Of a stretch of DNA of 64,000 nt, positions 62,505 to 64,000 are shown one piece after another (position 1 is the first letter of the stretch; each line of letters starts with the position of its first letter). The notes below the pieces were generated by a model that was not told where the DNA came from, made no database searches, and was given only the letters and a program-made list of their open reading frames with translations. The stretch covers positions 2,463,001-2,527,000 of the forward strand of contig NZ_CP106793.1 of assembly GCF_025642135.1 (NCBI RefSeq). Reading direction: 5' to 3'. This stretch comes from Streptomyces cynarae (GTDB lineage Bacteria; Actinomycetota; Actinomycetes; Streptomycetales; Streptomycetaceae). Position numbers and translations under genes: made by a program.

Positions 62505-63674
62505 CTACGAGGTGCGCGGCCACAGCTCCGGGTCCGGTGCGAAACGGATGCGCAGCTCGCCCTCGCGCAGCGCCGCCCCGGCCACGGTGCAGCGGCGCAG
62601 CGCCGACGGAAGGGGAACGATGCGGCGGAACGGCCCCGCGGTCACCACGATCTCGTCGCCGCGCCGGACGAGGTCCAGTTCCTCGCGTATCGCACCGGGC
62701 AGCGGGATGTGCCACACGAGCACTCCGTCCTCGGCGAGCCGGTCCGCCACGGGCCACTCGGCCGGGGAGGGCGCCGCGTTGACGTCCGGGACCGCGAGCG
62801 CGGCGAGGTCGTCGGCGCCGCGCGGGTCGTGGCCGAGGTGCGGGACGCCGTGCACGGCGTACGCGCCCTGCCACTCCTGAAGGGTCTTGCGCTGCTGGGC
62901 GGCGAACTGCGCGAGCCAGGCGTCGTGGCCGCTGTCGGGCAGGACGCGGTTCGCGACCAGGGTCTCGGGGCGCAGGGTGCGCAGGGCGAGGCCGGTGACG
63001 GCGGTACGGACCGCGTCGGCGGCGGCAGGGCCCGGTTCTGCGACCAGCCACACGCTGGTGGCGCGGTCGGCGAGGACGGCCTCGACGGCGGCCAGTTCCA
63101 CGTCCCAGCGGGCGCTGGTCTCGTACAGCCACTCGGAGGGCATCGGCACGCCCGCGAGCCGACCGAGGACGGGGCGCAGGGCGCGCGCGGCCTGCCGCTC
63201 CGGCGGGAGCAGCCGGCGCAGGTAGCGGCGGAGTTCCTCGGGCAGGGCGAGGAGGACGAGCGCCTGCGGAACGGGGGGCAGGTCGACGACGAGGAGGTCG
63301 TGGGACTCGGAGAGCGCGGTGTCGCGCACGGCGCGCAGCAGGGCGAGTTCCTCGGCGCCGGGCAGGGGGGTGACCTCCTCCGCGTCCAGCGGGGCGGCGC
63401 CGAGGAGGTCGAGGGCGGTGGCCGCGCGGTCCTGGAAGGCCACGAGGCCGTCGCGGAAGCGGGCGGCGGCGTCCGGCCGCCAGGCGGTGAGGCCGGGTGC
63501 GGCCTCCACGGGGCGGGCGCCGGTGGGGACGCCGAGTACGGCACCGAGGGTGTCGGTGCGGTCGGCGCTGAGCACGAGCGTGCGGCTGCCCCGGCGGGCG
63601 GCGTTCAGCGCGGTGGCCGCGGCGACGGTGGTCCGGCCGGAGCCGCCGGGGCCGGTGATCAGGATGGTGCGCAT
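62505..63674 (-). CDS. ArsA-like P-loop ATPase
   Basis: 389 residues from ATG at 63674 (MRTILITGPGGSGRTTVAAA). It has the ArsA/Get3 deviant P-loop layout, but as GPGGSGRTT: the signature Lys is Pro and the Walker A Lys is Arg. LVVDLPPVPQALVLLALPEEL is the switch region and the C-terminal part has RIVPLPSALRRCTVAGAAL. ArsA-like proteins power metal or protein targeting. No ars genes are nearby, so arsenic transport is unlikely. It is next to an SRPBCC gene. Confidence 0.85.
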   Translation of the reverse strand: MRTILITGPGGSGRTTVAAATALNAARRGSRTLVLSADRTDTLGAVLGVPTGARPVEAAPGLTAWRPDAAARFRDGLVAFQDRAATALDLLGAAPLDAEEVTPLPGAEELALLRAVRDTALSESHDLLVVDLPPVPQALVLLALPEELRRYLRRLLPPERQAARALRPVLGRLAGVPMPSEWLYETSARWDVELAAVEAVLADRATSVWLVAEPGPAAADAVRTAVTGLALRTLRPETLVANRVLPDSGHDAWLAQFAAQQRKTLQEWQGAYAVHGVPHLGHDPRGADDLAALAVPDVNAAPSPAEWPVADRLAEDGVLVWHIPLPGAIREELDLVRRGDEIVVTAGPFRRIVPLPSALRRCTVAGAALREGELRIRFAPDPELWPRTS

Positions 63675-63784
63675 GACCGTGAACGGTAACGGAGAGGTAC
63701 TGCCGCGACGCGACAGCACCCGCGCGTGCCGTGGCCGTCACCTGTACCCCGGCCGGACGTCACCTCTCCCGCACTCGAAGGAGG

Positions 63785-64000
63785 TTACTTCTCCCCCGAC
63801 TCCACCCGCTTCTTCAGCCCGGCCAGCGCGCGGTCGGTGATGACCTTCTCCGCCTTGCGCTTGATCATGCCGAGCATCGGGATCTTGACGTCGACGGTCA
63901 GCCGGTAGGTCACCTCGGTGGCGCCGGCACCGGCCGGCTTGAGCAGGTACGAGCCGTCCAGGGAGCGCAGCATCTGCGACTTGACGAGGGTCCAGGAGAC
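63785..64000 (-). CDS. SRPBCC (polyketide cyclase-like) family protein, C-terminal part
   Basis: The frame enters at the window edge (VSWTLVKSQMLRSLDGSYLL) and ends at 63785, about 71 residues. SYLLKPAGAGATEVTYRLTV and the final long helix (ITDRALAGLKKRVESGEK) fit the START/SRPBCC fold, which binds hydrophobic ligands. The N-terminal part lies outside the window. Confidence 0.82.
   Translation of the reverse strand, partial: VSWTLVKSQMLRSLDGSYLLKPAGAGATEVTYRLTVDVKIPMLGMIKRKAEKVITDRALAGLKKRVESGEK

Noticed and set aside
62505..63674. An arsenic resistance ATPase
   Set aside because: There is no arsenical metal-binding Cys pattern, and no arsB, arsC or arsR nearby.

Overview
The window is a piece of an actinobacterial chromosome, almost certainly a Streptomyces or a very close relative. 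It is very GC-rich with strong third-position GC, uses many GTG and some TTG starts, and carries Streptomyces-type families (DivIVA with a long Q/G/P/M-rich middle, SepF, DUF3040, SAV_6107-type HEPN, DUF5304, GlkA). The gene order matches what I remember of the conserved core around the division and cell wall (dcw) cluster of Streptomyces; this is recall, not a computed alignment. I see no prophage, insertion sequence, CRISPR array, tRNA or rRNA. This is core chromosome, and most of its interest lies in regulation, small repeats and broken frames.

Layout. 1-3 kb, minus strand: an RluA-family pseudouridine synthase (cut by the window edge), lspA and a TraR/DksA zinc-finger protein with a histone-like linker. 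3.2-6.7 kb, plus strand: a T-box leader and ileS, ended by strong hairpins. 6.9-24.8 kb, minus strand: the dcw cluster, transcribed as rsmH-ftsL-ftsI-murE-murF-mraY-murD-ftsW-murG-ftsQ-ftsZ-pgeF-yggS-sepF-yggT-divIVA, with tight spacing and several 4-base overlaps. murE is split by a one-base deletion. 25.2-31.5 kb, plus strand: a beta-carbonic anhydrase and a moxR-DUF58-transglutaminase operon. 31.3-33.4 kb, minus strand: DUF3040, a methyltransferase and a HEPN protein. 33.5-37.2 kb, plus strand: a self-contained ABC ATPase/YhgE/TetR operon with a candidate operator. 37.6-39.1 kb: a frame-broken FAD oxidoreductase. 39.2-43.7 kb, minus strand: a membrane protein with a Q/Y/G-rich tail, metF, thiE, an Rv2175c-like DNA-binding protein and a ferredoxin-reductase-like flavoprotein. 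43.8-49.1 kb, plus strand: a TPP riboswitch with thiO-thiS-thiG, a PASTA serine/threonine kinase and endonuclease IV. 49.1-50.7 kb: a molybdopterin oxidoreductase, then bfr and bfd, the latter with an iron box. 50.7-54.3 kb: a divergent pair, class II DAHP synthase and a fused anthranilate synthase behind a WWW leader-peptide attenuator. 54.4-58.4 kb, minus strand: phosphofructokinase, a two-component pair and a PlsC acyltransferase. 58.5-59.9 kb, plus strand: an esterase and a membrane protein. 59.9-64 kb, minus strand: an EEP-family hydrolase, glucokinase, DUF5304, an ArsA-like ATPase and a partial SRPBCC protein.

How the parts fit. The long minus-strand block builds and divides the wall: Mur enzymes make UDP-MurNAc-pentapeptide, MraY and MurG make lipid II, FtsW and FtsI polymerise it, FtsZ/SepF/FtsQ/FtsL organise the septum, and DivIVA directs tip growth. 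The PASTA kinase at 46 kb probably senses the same wall. The window is rich in nutrient-sensing control: tRNA-Ile (T-box), thiamine pyrophosphate (riboswitch), tryptophan (attenuator) and iron (DmdR/IdeR-type box).

Two general oddities. Three reading frames (murE, the FAD oxidoreductase, the transglutaminase C terminus) are each explained by one missing G or C in a GC run, which looks more like consensus sequence error than real gene loss. In addition, several genes carry short tandem duplications that include or directly follow the stop codon (ileS, the anthranilate synthase gene, the 188-residue membrane protein gene, tetR, the Rv2175c-like gene), and a dispersed 55-base repeat has one copy inside murE and an inverted copy just upstream of it.
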